Source of the DNA: a virus | IMG/VR virus record: IMGVR_UViG_3300033153_003782 | Location: 1-50,679 of that record | Reading direction: 5' to 3' (one strand) | Length of the DNA: 50,679 nt | Part shown: in pieces, positions 39,205 to 46,983 of the stretch | Numbering within the stretch: position 1 is the first letter of the stretch | Layout: each line of letters begins with the position of its first letter | Translations under genes and position numbers: made by a program | Notes under the pieces: generated by a model | Databases searched by the model: none | Told to the model about the DNA's origin: nothing | The model's input: only the letters and a program-made list of their open reading frames with translations

Positions 39205-39516
39205 TTAAAGTTCTAAAGCTTCTAATCTTTTGGCGAGGTCCCAGTCTAAATTGAGGGAGTTTAGCCCCGCCATTACGTCCGGGGGAAGTACCGCGCCGTG
39301 TTCCATAGCTGTAATAGCATGGCGCGGGCTACATTCAAGCCCCAATTCAAGGCCCCTGTCTATAAGTTCCTGCGCCGTGTCAAAGACTTCCACCATGTGC
39401 CGGCTTGTTACTTTATTTGTCGTAAAATCCCCCGCCATAAACTGCCCCCCGCAATGGATGAGGACGTACTTATTGTCTAGTACTAAATCTGTTTCTGTGC
39501 TGTGGTCGCATATCAT
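39205..39516 (-). CDS. Hypothetical tail-region protein, 103 aa
   Basis: I start it at ATG 39516, overlapping the previous stop as ATGA; earlier in-frame starts lie inside the 691-aa gene. It reads MICDHSTETDLVLDNKYVLI and has three to four short beta-like strands then a helix (DTAQELIDRGLELGLECSPR). No family is recognised. Confidence 0.7.
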   Translation of the reverse strand: MICDHSTETDLVLDNKYVLIHCGGQFMAGDFTTNKVTSRHMVEVFDTAQELIDRGLELGLECSPRHAITAMEHGAVLPPDVMAGLNSLNLDWDLAKRLEALEL

Positions 39517-41588
39517 ACCGCTATGTCCCCAATAATATTCCATAATGGCGGCGCGCTGGTTAGTGTGTTTCTGTCCGCGCTCGGCGATGTGTAGATCATA
39601 TTTAAGGCTCCTAAAGTAACACCAACTTTGACCGTTTGGCCCGCGCACATAGCCAGGTAATTATCGTAATTCGTCTGCGACAGCCCGCTATCGTCGAGCA
39701 TGTTCGACATGTCCGCGACGTTGCCCACGTTCCAGCCTGTAAGGTTTTGGTTAAACGATGTCGCGCCCTTGAGCATCCAAGACATATTGGTAACGTTGGA
39801 CATGTTCCAGCCGCTAAGGTCTTGATTGAATGCCGAAGCGCCGGAGAGAATAAAGCTGGCATCTACTAACGAGTTAGTAACCCACATACTAATGTCTTGG
39901 TTGAACGTCTGGCTACCCAGCATAGCGTGCATGGTAACCATGCTGGAAACATCCCATAAATTTAATGGCTGGTTGTATGCGTTGGCACCGGCGAAAACGT
40001 GGTTGGCGGTCACGACGTTGCCGACGTCCCATGAATTTACATTCTGATTAAATATCGTGCAGCTTCTAAGCATGCCGCCTATATTTGTGGCGCTGCTCAT
40101 GTCCCAGACGCCTATAGGACGATTGAATACTGAGTTTCCGAAAAACATTTGATTAAAGTTTGTAACGTTCCCGACGTTCCAGCCCTCTAGGCCTATCCCG
40201 GTAAACGCCGTGCACCCAAAGAACATATTTACAACGCTAGTGACTGCGGACATATCCCACTGCGACACGTCCCCTGCCATTAGAACACAATTTAAGAAAG
40301 TACTATCTAAATTAGTCCCTGTAATAGTGGGGGTGTTATTGGCCGGTACGCTCCATACCATATTAGCGCAGCCACGCCATACGCTATTAAGGGGTATTCT
40401 AAAATCCGGGCCTAAACTGATCTTTTCGATTAGCTTGCTTTTATCGCCGAGGTTGTCGTATCTCCAGTCGTCTATTGTTCCGGAAATTCGAACCGTTTCG
40501 ACTCCACCCGGTCCGTAATCGTGGGTGTTAGAGTTGTTTACATTTCCGTCGCCCCAGTTCACAAGATTTCCGGCGTTCGGCGTAAATGGTAGGACTAATT
40601 GACCTGAAGGGCTGCCCGCTAGAGTAGTGTCGAAAATTGCCTCGAAATTAGGTTGTATAAAAATATTATTGCTGCTCTCTTCGGGGTCGCTTAGACCCGT
40701 AGGGTTACTGGCCGTTACTTCAGATTTAATCTCGGCTCCTGCGTCAGCTTCCACTGTAGTGTATGACTTACCAGTGGCGCCGGCTATCGGAACACCATCT
40801 CTAAGCCACTGGTAAAAATACGATGTGGGCTCATCGCTCCAAGTTCCGTTAGCGGTTTCGAGCTTTGAATCTTCAGCGCCTACACCACTAACCACGGGCG
40901 CCACGGTATTGACTGGCGCGGACGGGTCGTAATCGTATTCGGCTTCGAGGAAAATTTCACCATCTTCCCGTCTGAAAACTGTAATGTGTACTATCTCTAA
41001 TGGTTCGCCTATGTACTGCGGCGAGGATTCCACAAAATCGACAGCGAAGGCTATACGCCCCGCGATTACCTGCTCGACGCTGTTCGTCTCCTGGTCGGGC
41101 TGTAAAGTCTCAATAGATTGCGGCCAGCGAAGGGTAACAACGCCGCGCAACTGTAAAAAAGTGTTTATCGATGCCATTAAGATATTTCTAACGAGTCGTA
41201 GCGCGCGGTGCGCTTCGAGCGCTGCGTCTTTGTCTCCGGGTTGGTGTCCGTTGGCCGTGTCGGAACTCACGCCCCGGGCGTAGCAATCGATATTAAAAAT
41301 GCCGTTTGCTTTCTGCTCGTCCACGACGCCACGCGCCGAAGACTTGTCAAAATTGCTTGTGCTATACCAAACATTTATAACCGGGCGATGATCGTCGCCG
41401 GATAGGTTTTCCCAAGGGTTGGACCGTTCGGTAAAGATACGCAAATCCCACAAAGCGGGGTCTTTATTCGCCGCAGTGGCTAAGGCCATTTGATTTACTA
41501 CTTCGGTCTTAAGTATGCCCGCTATTTGGTCCCGGATAATTTCAAAATTATCTTGCTTGTCGATAAGTTGCTGCAAAACATCAGTCAT
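39513..41588 (-). CDS. Tail terminator fused to Ig-like and BspA leucine-rich repeats, 691 aa
   Basis: Residues 1-220 look like a tail terminator/completion protein (DKDAALEAHRALRLVRNILM, then IAGRIAFAVDFVE), right for a gene before the sheath. Residues about 224-313 are an Ig-like domain (YFYQWLRDGVPIAGATGKSY, EVTASNPTGLSDP). After a linker with NLVNWGDGN, residues about 425-640 are repeated BspA/DUF285 units (SQWDMSAVTSVVNMFFGCTA, GWNMSNVTNMSWMLKGATSF), about nine copies. Ordinary terminators are about 200 aa. The extension would be displayed at the head-tail junction and may bind cell surfaces. Confidence 0.82.
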   Translation of the reverse strand: MTDVLQQLIDKQDNFEIIRDQIAGILKTEVVNQMALATAANKDPALWDLRIFTERSNPWENLSGDDHRPVINVWYSTSNFDKSSARGVVDEQKANGIFNIDCYARGVSSDTANGHQPGDKDAALEAHRALRLVRNILMASINTFLQLRGVVTLRWPQSIETLQPDQETNSVEQVIAGRIAFAVDFVESSPQYIGEPLEIVHITVFRREDGEIFLEAEYDYDPSAPVNTVAPVVSGVGAEDSKLETANGTWSDEPTSYFYQWLRDGVPIAGATGKSYTTVEADAGAEIKSEVTASNPTGLSDPEESSNNIFIQPNFEAIFDTTLAGSPSGQLVLPFTPNAGNLVNWGDGNVNNSNTHDYGPGGVETVRISGTIDDWRYDNLGDKSKLIEKISLGPDFRIPLNSVWRGCANMVWSVPANNTPTITGTNLDSTFLNCVLMAGDVSQWDMSAVTSVVNMFFGCTAFTGIGLEGWNVGNVTNFNQMFFGNSVFNRPIGVWDMSSATNIGGMLRSCTIFNQNVNSWDVGNVVTANHVFAGANAYNQPLNLWDVSSMVTMHAMLGSQTFNQDISMWVTNSLVDASFILSGASAFNQDLSGWNMSNVTNMSWMLKGATSFNQNLTGWNVGNVADMSNMLDDSGLSQTNYDNYLAMCAGQTVKVGVTLGALNMIYTSPSADRNTLTSAPPLWNIIGDIAV

Positions 41589-41959
41589 ACCGTGTAAGCT
41601 TCCAACATTAAGGATATGACGCCGAGGCCTCTATCCGGGTTAGTTACTGAGACTTTAAAAGTGTATGGGTTCCCGTTAATATCGTCAAATTTCACAAGCC
41701 ACGGCTTGCTGCTGCTGTTCGCGATACCTTCCGGCGTTCCTATCTTAAGCGATGAACTACGAAGCGCCACAGACGCGGCCCGCCCCATTACCAGCTGCCC
41801 GGTATCGGGGTCGATGATCTGGGAAATGTCGACGCTCCACCCGACCATGTCCTGAGACACTCCGTCAGGATTAGTAAGTCGTATTTCCCAGCCACCGCCG
41901 CGGACGTTATCCTCCAGGATGGAAGATAGGTCCTTTTCTGCTGCGCTTCGCAAGTTCAT
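41585..41959 (-). CDS. Head-tail joining-region protein, 124 aa
   Basis: The protein (MNLRSAAEKDLSSILEDNVR, then ITNPDG-type and ANSSSKPWLVKFDDINGNPY) resembles a small conserved protein placed between capsid and sheath genes in related phages, probably a connector or neck protein. Start and stop overlap both neighbours (TAATG, ATGA). Confidence 0.72.
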   Translation of the reverse strand: MNLRSAAEKDLSSILEDNVRGGGWEIRLTNPDGVSQDMVGWSVDISQIIDPDTGQLVMGRAASVALRSSSLKIGTPEGIANSSSKPWLVKFDDINGNPYTFKVSVTNPDRGLGVISLMLEAYTV

Positions 41960-42141
41960 TACTTAGATTTCTTAGGCTCTTTGTATTCGCACACATAACC
42001 CTTTTTTACTAAGTTTTGTAACGTCTGTTCGCCGTTGGCTTTAAAACAGCTCGCGCTGATTTCGTCACCCGGTGAAAGGACTTTACAGCCGGCGACAATT
42101 GACTTGCCTTCTGCAACCACTAATTTTTTAGAATCAGCCAT
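41959..42141 (-). CDS. Small head-region protein, 60 aa
   Basis: The ATG at 42141 has GGAGATT upstream, just after the capsid stop; a longer frame starts inside the capsid gene. It reads MADSKKLVVAEGKSIVAGCK with a C-terminal Lys-rich tail. Small proteins with an LSPGDEI motif are common at this place in lambda-like heads. The role is unproven. Confidence 0.75.
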   Translation of the reverse strand: MADSKKLVVAEGKSIVAGCKVLSPGDEISASCFKANGEQTLQNLVKKGYVCEYKEPKKSK

Positions 42142-42145
42142 TTTT

Positions 42146-43240
42146 TTAAATCTCCGTGTCAAGGCAAGCGATCGAGTCGATAGCCGTTGGAATTAATAGA
42201 GGACGTGTTCCGGCTTCACCCATAAGGCTGGCCCCGTCTTCAGTGATCCACGTATTCGTGGATAGATCAATGCTCGCCGTAGAGCTTGAGATACGGGAAG
42301 GGATCTCAGACAATAGCGGGGCGTTATTCCCGAGGATACGGCCGATATTAGGAATGCTTCCGAAAGTGGCGTCAAGACGTCCCGCGGTAGATCTCATAAT
42401 AACTTTGTCAGGCTCTACAAACTGGGTACTTACGCCGGTTTGCTGGTGCTTGTATCGCGCGCCGTATGTAAGTAGGTCAAACTTGTAATTGCCGAGGTCG
42501 ATAGTGCCGCGGAAGTTCGCGCCGCCAGTTCCACCGGTAGCCATTGGATTAATAGCGCCTAAGTTGATTCTTCTGTTGTCCATGCGAGACGCGAAGTCAG
42601 CGTCTTTCATAGCATTTTCAAAAGCGCCAACGCCCATTATAATTTGGTCTGGGTCCATTAACGAGTCGTTACGAATAACATCGGCAAGTGCGATTAAATC
42701 GTCAACGATTGTAGCCGAACCACCGGACCAGCTGTTACCAGTAGTCGGGAAGTGGCTTGACTTTGGTTTGTAGTCCACCGTGAACAGAGTTGCACCGTTT
42801 GCGTCGATAAGTGTAACCGTACCGGTCTGTAAGACCTGTGACGCTTGCAGCTCTACGGCGCGGGCAATTTTCTTGCTTACCTTAGACATAGTTTTCATGA
42901 ACTTCTTTACTAGGTTAGCTCTGAATACTGGGCTTTGGAATGGGTTGTCACCCGGTTGGCGATTAATTAGCTCAAAAGAATCAATTGCCGCCGCTTCCCT
43001 GTGGGCCGGTGCCACGAATTCTTTGTTTGTGTACAAGTTGGCGCCGTTAAGTCTGGCACCTTCTGACATATTTGTGAGACCGATTGAAACGTCTTCGCCT
43101 TCGCGTTCGATGTCAATCTCGATAGACTTACTATCGTAAAAGTTCTCGCGCGGAGCTCTAAAAAGGCTCGTTAGGAACATTACGACGGCGCCCGTCTCTA
43201 GGTATGCGGTGAGCATTTTCTTAGTTGCTTTTGTAGACAT
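42146..43240 (-). CDS. Major capsid protein, lambda gpE type, 364 aa
   Basis: The sequence (FLTSLFRAPRENFYDSKSIE, IDIEREGEDVSIGLTNMSEG, VFRANLVKKFMKTM, then FDLLTYGARYKHQQTG) matches the gpE family (PF03864). Position after the decoration protein and length support it. Confidence 0.94.
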   Translation of the reverse strand: MSTKATKKMLTAYLETGAVVMFLTSLFRAPRENFYDSKSIEIDIEREGEDVSIGLTNMSEGARLNGANLYTNKEFVAPAHREAAAIDSFELINRQPGDNPFQSPVFRANLVKKFMKTMSKVSKKIARAVELQASQVLQTGTVTLIDANGATLFTVDYKPKSSHFPTTGNSWSGGSATIVDDLIALADVIRNDSLMDPDQIIMGVGAFENAMKDADFASRMDNRRINLGAINPMATGGTGGANFRGTIDLGNYKFDLLTYGARYKHQQTGVSTQFVEPDKVIMRSTAGRLDATFGSIPNIGRILGNNAPLLSEIPSRISSSTASIDLSTNTWITEDGASLMGEAGTRPLLIPTAIDSIACLDTEI

Positions 43241-43256
43241 TTAAAATACTCCTTTA

Positions 43257-43655
43257 TTATTGGTTGTCTAAGGCGGAAAGTTCCGCAACGTCTAAGGCCA
43301 CAATGCCGTAGTCGCGTAGCTGGTCGAGTACGACCGCGTCGATATTGCTATCGTCACCATCGGCAAGAATAATCAAACGACCTTTTTCGACATTACCCGC
43401 GACACAAGGTCTTGCAGGTAGATCGCCGGCGCCAGTAGCGGTGAGGTCTTCGATTAGTACAGCTTTTGGGACTTCAGCCCCACCCGCGCCACCTTTGACG
43501 AAAGCGACAAGCTTATCAGTCGCAGTAAGACGAGCCAAGATTGTGCCAGCCGCGTAAGTGGCCGCACCGGTAAAAGTCACGACGTCGTCGCGAAATTCGT
43601 TGTCTTTTATGACGACCGTACCGGTGTCAACATTTGTGATAATTGGGTCAGCCAT
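43257..43655 (-). CDS. Head decoration protein, lambda gpD type, 132 aa
   Basis: A small beta-rich protein (TFTGAATYAAGTILARLTAT, then KGRLIILADGDDSNIDAVVL, DYGIVALDVAEL) of the gpD family, which stabilises the expanded capsid. Its place between protease and capsid genes is the lambda order. Confidence 0.9.
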   Translation of the reverse strand: MADPIITNVDTGTVVIKDNEFRDDVVTFTGAATYAAGTILARLTATDKLVAFVKGGAGGAEVPKAVLIEDLTATGAGDLPARPCVAGNVEKGRLIILADGDDSNIDAVVLDQLRDYGIVALDVAELSALDNQ

Positions 43656-43657
43656 GA

Positions 43658-44014
43658 TTATTCGAGCCCCATTTCATCGGCTACAATAGCCATTGTGTCC
43701 TTTTCGAGGACGTCCGAGGCATCAACCTTGCCGTCGTCGCTGCCAGAATCAAGAGACTTGTCGTCATCCTTGCGGGCTTGGACGTCAGCGCTATTCATAC
43801 CCGCGGCCATGTAAGTGGCTTGGATTGTTGCGGTCATTTCTGAGCCTTCAGTAACGGCTTTCATGGCTGTGTCCATATCGCCCGAAGTTTTACCCATAAT
43901 TAAATGGGCTCCGGCGCGGTCGCGTTCGGAAAGAATGCCCTCTTGTCTCGCCGCGGCGAACACATTCGGGTGTTCTAGTTTTAATTTTGCTAGATCCATT
44001 GCTTGAATCTCCAT
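43658..44014 (-). CDS. Possible nested scaffold (Nu3-like), 118 aa
   Basis: An in-frame ATG at 44014 (MEIQAMDLAKLKLEHPNVFA) begins just after the protease domain, with CGGCGGAAC about eight bases upstream. The product would be the acidic helical C-terminal part, as in lambda Nu3 nested in C. There is no separate scaffold gene, which favours this. Confidence 0.5.
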   Translation of the reverse strand: MEIQAMDLAKLKLEHPNVFAAARQEGILSERDRAGAHLIMGKTSGDMDTAMKAVTEGSEMTATIQATYMAAGMNSADVQARKDDDKSLDSGSDDGKVDASDVLEKDTMAIVADEMGLE

Positions 44015-44791
44015 TTTAGTTCCGCCGCTGGCGGCTTTGTTATTTGGTTTGGCTGTGACGGTACTTATCCCGTCGACCATTCCGGCTTTTATAGCTGCTT
44101 CGGCTAAGAGTATACCACCCTGTCCAAAATCAGCTATAACATTCTGTGACGTTACGCCGCGACCTTCCGCGACGGTGTCAATAAAAATCTTTTCCATTGC
44201 GTCGAGTTTTTCCCGCACAACTTCGCGCCCCTCTTCGGTGGTAACGTCTGGGCGTTTCTTCGGCGCGTTACTGCTCGTTATCGACGTTACGCCCTTGTCG
44301 GCTTTCATCATACCCACAACACCAATCGAGCCAAACTGACTTAATTCATTTTGCGCTATAATCTCGCTCGCCTGTGATGCAAGCCCGAAAGCTGCCGACG
44401 CGGCCATATTGCCAACGCGAGCCGTTACGGTTTTACTCGAAGCGGCTACGGCTTTCATAGTGTCGAGCCATTCGGCCGACGCTTGCCCACCTGGGCTGTC
44501 GATAGCTAAATCGATAGACTTAATGCTCGGGTCACTGTTGGCCATTGCCAAAGACGTCCGTATATCTTTATAAGTGGTATTTCCACCACCCATTAACATA
44601 GCCATAAAACTAGGTCTATCAGTAATTACACCGCGGACGTCAATACTTGCAACGTTGCCGGCCACTGACATAATGCGCGGGGCGCCGCCGTCGACTTCAC
44701 CGAAGTGCGCCGCGTGCGTTTCCTCCTGTTCGACCGTTGCGGCCGTGGCGTTCTGTAAACGCTCGTCAATTTCTGTATTTAAAAACCACAT
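43658..44791 (-). CDS. Capsid maturation protease, S49 (SppA/gpC-like), 377 aa
   Basis: The S49 fold is clear: IDVRGVITDRPSFMAMLMGG, SIDLAIDSPGGQASAEWLDT, and the nucleophile Ser in ARVGNMAASAAFGLASQASE (about residue 131), then FGSIGVVGMM. The last 120 residues are acidic and helical, like the scaffold domain of lambda gpC. Confidence 0.92.
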   Translation of the reverse strand: MWFLNTEIDERLQNATAATVEQEETHAAHFGEVDGGAPRIMSVAGNVASIDVRGVITDRPSFMAMLMGGGNTTYKDIRTSLAMANSDPSIKSIDLAIDSPGGQASAEWLDTMKAVAASSKTVTARVGNMAASAAFGLASQASEIIAQNELSQFGSIGVVGMMKADKGVTSITSSNAPKKRPDVTTEEGREVVREKLDAMEKIFIDTVAEGRGVTSQNVIADFGQGGILLAEAAIKAGMVDGISTVTAKPNNKAASGGTKMEIQAMDLAKLKLEHPNVFAAARQEGILSERDRAGAHLIMGKTSGDMDTAMKAVTEGSEMTATIQATYMAAGMNSADVQARKDDDKSLDSGSDDGKVDASDVLEKDTMAIVADEMGLE

Positions 44792-44793
44792 AA

Positions 44794-46416
44794 TTAAATT
44801 TCCTCCGTGTTATCTGCGACGGCCTGCGCGACGGTGTCGGCTATTGCCTCGTCGGTCTCTTTCTCGCCGAACTCGGCTTTCAATTCGAGAAGTGGGCGCA
44901 TAGCCTCGGCCATTAACTCGTTTTCTTTCTTGATAATCTGTACATTTTTGGAAAATTTCGTCCCGGTTTGCTCGCGAGCTGCGCGCCTGTTTGTAACCCA
45001 TCCGTTTTTAACTTGGATTTCGTAACCTTGTGCTTGCTTCTTAATATCTGTAGACGGCTTTATCGCGCCGGACCAATCCGAAGCTATCCAAGCGCCGAAA
45101 ATATCGTGTAGCTGCGGGTCCCGCCAAGCCTCTACGAGCCGAGGCGCGAGTATATCCCCGTTTAGGACTTCGGCGAGTAGCCAGTCCGCATAAACGGGTT
45201 TACAGAAATCCGTGGCAAAATCGCCGCGTACTCTGTTTAAATAAATTTTAAATTCGTTTAGCGCTGCTTGTGACGCGCTATAATTACTATTAAATGAAAG
45301 TGTAAGTATTTCCGGCGGTATCTCTAAAGACCATGCAACGGCCTGTATGATAGTGCTCTCAAATTTTCCGAAATCTACGTCGGTGTGCTGTTGAAATCCG
45401 ACCGGTTCCTCGCCGTGCTGTAGCTCTTGCATAACTATGCCCGGCATCTGTGAGGCAATGTCAAAACTGCGCTTTCCGCCGTCGTTGTCTGTAACTGTAA
45501 CCGAGTCTTTACGGACCGCCGCGCCCTGCATTGGCAGCGTGCCCATTTTGTCCTCGGTCTTTCTAATAAACATTGCCAACATTGAATTAATGACGGCTTT
45601 ACGTTGCGCGCTGTCTCTATACCGGTCCACTTCTTTCAATGATTGTAAAATCACAGATAAAAGCGGCTCGCCGCGTAGGTCGTTCAAGCGGTTCTCAGTT
45701 CCATATAGTAGCCAAGCGGTACGGCGGCCACGGGTCCCGCGTGCGGGTATCCTCTTGGACTCGCCTTCGTCTTGTCTAATCCAGTATGCCACGTGTCTGT
45801 CTCGGCTGTCTAGCTCGACGCCATGAATAACGCGGTTATTGTTACGGGGTCGGCTTTCGGTAAGTACCGGCGTTTGTACGCGGTCGCCCCTGACTAACTC
45901 AACCGCGGGAAGTCCTGTCCGCTGGTCCGTGCGTAACACCACAAGAACGTCGCCGCTGATAAGCGCCTCCATACGTGCGGCAAATTGCACTTTTGCGAAA
46001 ACCTTGTCCCCTTTAAACGAGGATAGGTCTTTATTTTCGCTATATAAATTAAATCTGTTTTCTACGTTCTCCGACCAATCGTTCAAGCTGTCGAGCGGAA
46101 CGCCTAGAATTTCTTCTTCTGGTACCGCTTCGAGGGTTAAACCTGTGTTTATCTCGTTGGTGATTAGTCGTTTTATTACGCCCCTGGCGTAGAGGTTTTC
46201 TTGAAATAGTTCGCTTGATCGCTGGCGGAGTGTCCAGTAATCGAGGGTTTTTACAAAATTGTCGTAGCCATATCCGCCTTCGAACTTGTCGCCGTTATAT
46301 TGGTAGGAGTTATACCCGGCCATAGCGCTTACTTGCACGGTCTCGGTGTCGGTGCTGGCTGTACCCGGCTCGGAGCCGTTCCACCAGTCCTTGGCTTTCT
46401 GTATTAGGCTCACCAT
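44794..46416 (-). CDS. Portal protein, lambda type, 540 aa
   Basis: The start at ATG 46416 overlaps the gpW-like gene by seven bases; the frame upstream lies inside that gene. Characteristic segments are YGYDNFVKTLDYWTLRQRSS, VIKRLITNEINTGLTLEAVP and SLEIPPEILTLSFNSNYSAS, AALNEFKIYLNRVR. It forms the dodecameric DNA channel. Confidence 0.94.
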   Translation of the reverse strand: MVSLIQKAKDWWNGSEPGTASTDTETVQVSAMAGYNSYQYNGDKFEGGYGYDNFVKTLDYWTLRQRSSELFQENLYARGVIKRLITNEINTGLTLEAVPEEEILGVPLDSLNDWSENVENRFNLYSENKDLSSFKGDKVFAKVQFAARMEALISGDVLVVLRTDQRTGLPAVELVRGDRVQTPVLTESRPRNNNRVIHGVELDSRDRHVAYWIRQDEGESKRIPARGTRGRRTAWLLYGTENRLNDLRGEPLLSVILQSLKEVDRYRDSAQRKAVINSMLAMFIRKTEDKMGTLPMQGAAVRKDSVTVTDNDGGKRSFDIASQMPGIVMQELQHGEEPVGFQQHTDVDFGKFESTIIQAVAWSLEIPPEILTLSFNSNYSASQAALNEFKIYLNRVRGDFATDFCKPVYADWLLAEVLNGDILAPRLVEAWRDPQLHDIFGAWIASDWSGAIKPSTDIKKQAQGYEIQVKNGWVTNRRAAREQTGTKFSKNVQIIKKENELMAEAMRPLLELKAEFGEKETDEAIADTVAQAVADNTEEI

Positions 46417-46667
46417 GACGGCCTCGCAATTATTGTGCCGCTGGGACTTCCGCAACGGGCTTTTAAAGTCACATAACTATTATACAAACTGTTGCGCATG
46501 TTTTTCATCGAGGCTATGTCGCCGCGGGTAACAACTTGTCTGTCTTGGCCTGTGTCGAGCGTGTAGCTTTGGATATTGGAGTTACCGAACGCGAGTATAG
46601 CGTCGTCATACGCTATAATCTGTGCTTCTATAACTGGAATTCTCGACTGTAGGAAAGTGTCGGCCAT
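46410..46667 (-). CDS. gpW-like head-tail joining protein, 85 aa
   Basis: The protein reads AQIIAYDDAILAFGNSNIQS YTLDTGQDRQVVTRGD in sequence, ending RPSW, which fits gpW or gpW-like connectors. It lies between terminase and portal as in lambda. Confidence 0.88.
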   Translation of the reverse strand: MADTFLQSRIPVIEAQIIAYDDAILAFGNSNIQSYTLDTGQDRQVVTRGDIASMKNMRNSLYNSYVTLKARCGSPSGTIIARPSW

Positions 46668-46739
46668 AACGCCCTGCGTAATTAAGTTCTAACAATGTAC
46701 ACGCGCGGGAAAAATTTACAACTTTTTTTCAGTATGTAA

Positions 46740-46768
46740 TTGGCAGTACGGCGGGGCCGTAGTATCAT
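46740..46768 (+). promoter_or_regulatory. Plus-strand promoter P11 with class I operator in the spacer
   Basis: The -35 is TTGGCA (46740-46745), the 17-bp spacer holds TACGGCGGGGCCGTA (46747-46761) and the -10 is TATCAT (46763-46768). The leader GGGCATAACTAAACGGAG is the same as in P4 and P6. It drives the 52-aa gene against the late transcription direction. Confidence 0.85.
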
Positions 46769-46796
46769 AGGGCATAACTAAACGGAGAAAGGCACA

Positions 46797-46955
46797 ATGA
46801 AAGAACGTAAATATGACTTAGTAACAACTTGGAGAGGGTCCAATAAAGAGACTCTGCTAACTGCGAGCCCTATGTCGCACCCGAAATGCTGCACCATGAA
46901 GTCTAAATTTACTCCACACAAAAACCAAGTTATAATGCTCCGCGAGTCGCTCTAG
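46797..46955 (+). CDS. Small early-type protein inside the late region, 52 aa
   Basis: The frame reads MKERKYDLVTTWRGSNKETL, then SHPKCCTMKSKFTPHKNQVI. A GAAAGG site precedes the ATG. The CCxMKSKFTPH motif is seen in other small phage peptides of unknown role. It is a self-contained unit with its own operator-promoter and terminator, like a moron inserted between terminase and gpW genes. Confidence 0.78.
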   Translation: MKERKYDLVTTWRGSNKETLLTASPMSHPKCCTMKSKFTPHKNQVIMLRESL

Positions 46956-46962
46956 AACCCAC

Positions 46963-46983
46963 ACCGGGCGTCACTCGCCCGGT
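46963..46983. terminator. Perfect hairpin between the 52-aa gene and terminase
   Basis: ACCGGGCG, a TCACT loop and CGCCCGGT form a perfect 8-bp stem between convergent genes; the stem includes the end of the terminase reading frame. No T-run follows, so it may need the stem alone or act as a weak terminator. Confidence 0.6.

Noticed and set aside
39513-41588. BspA/Ig tail protein considered as a diversity-generating retroelement target
   Set aside because: No reverse transcriptase or template repeat is visible in the window.
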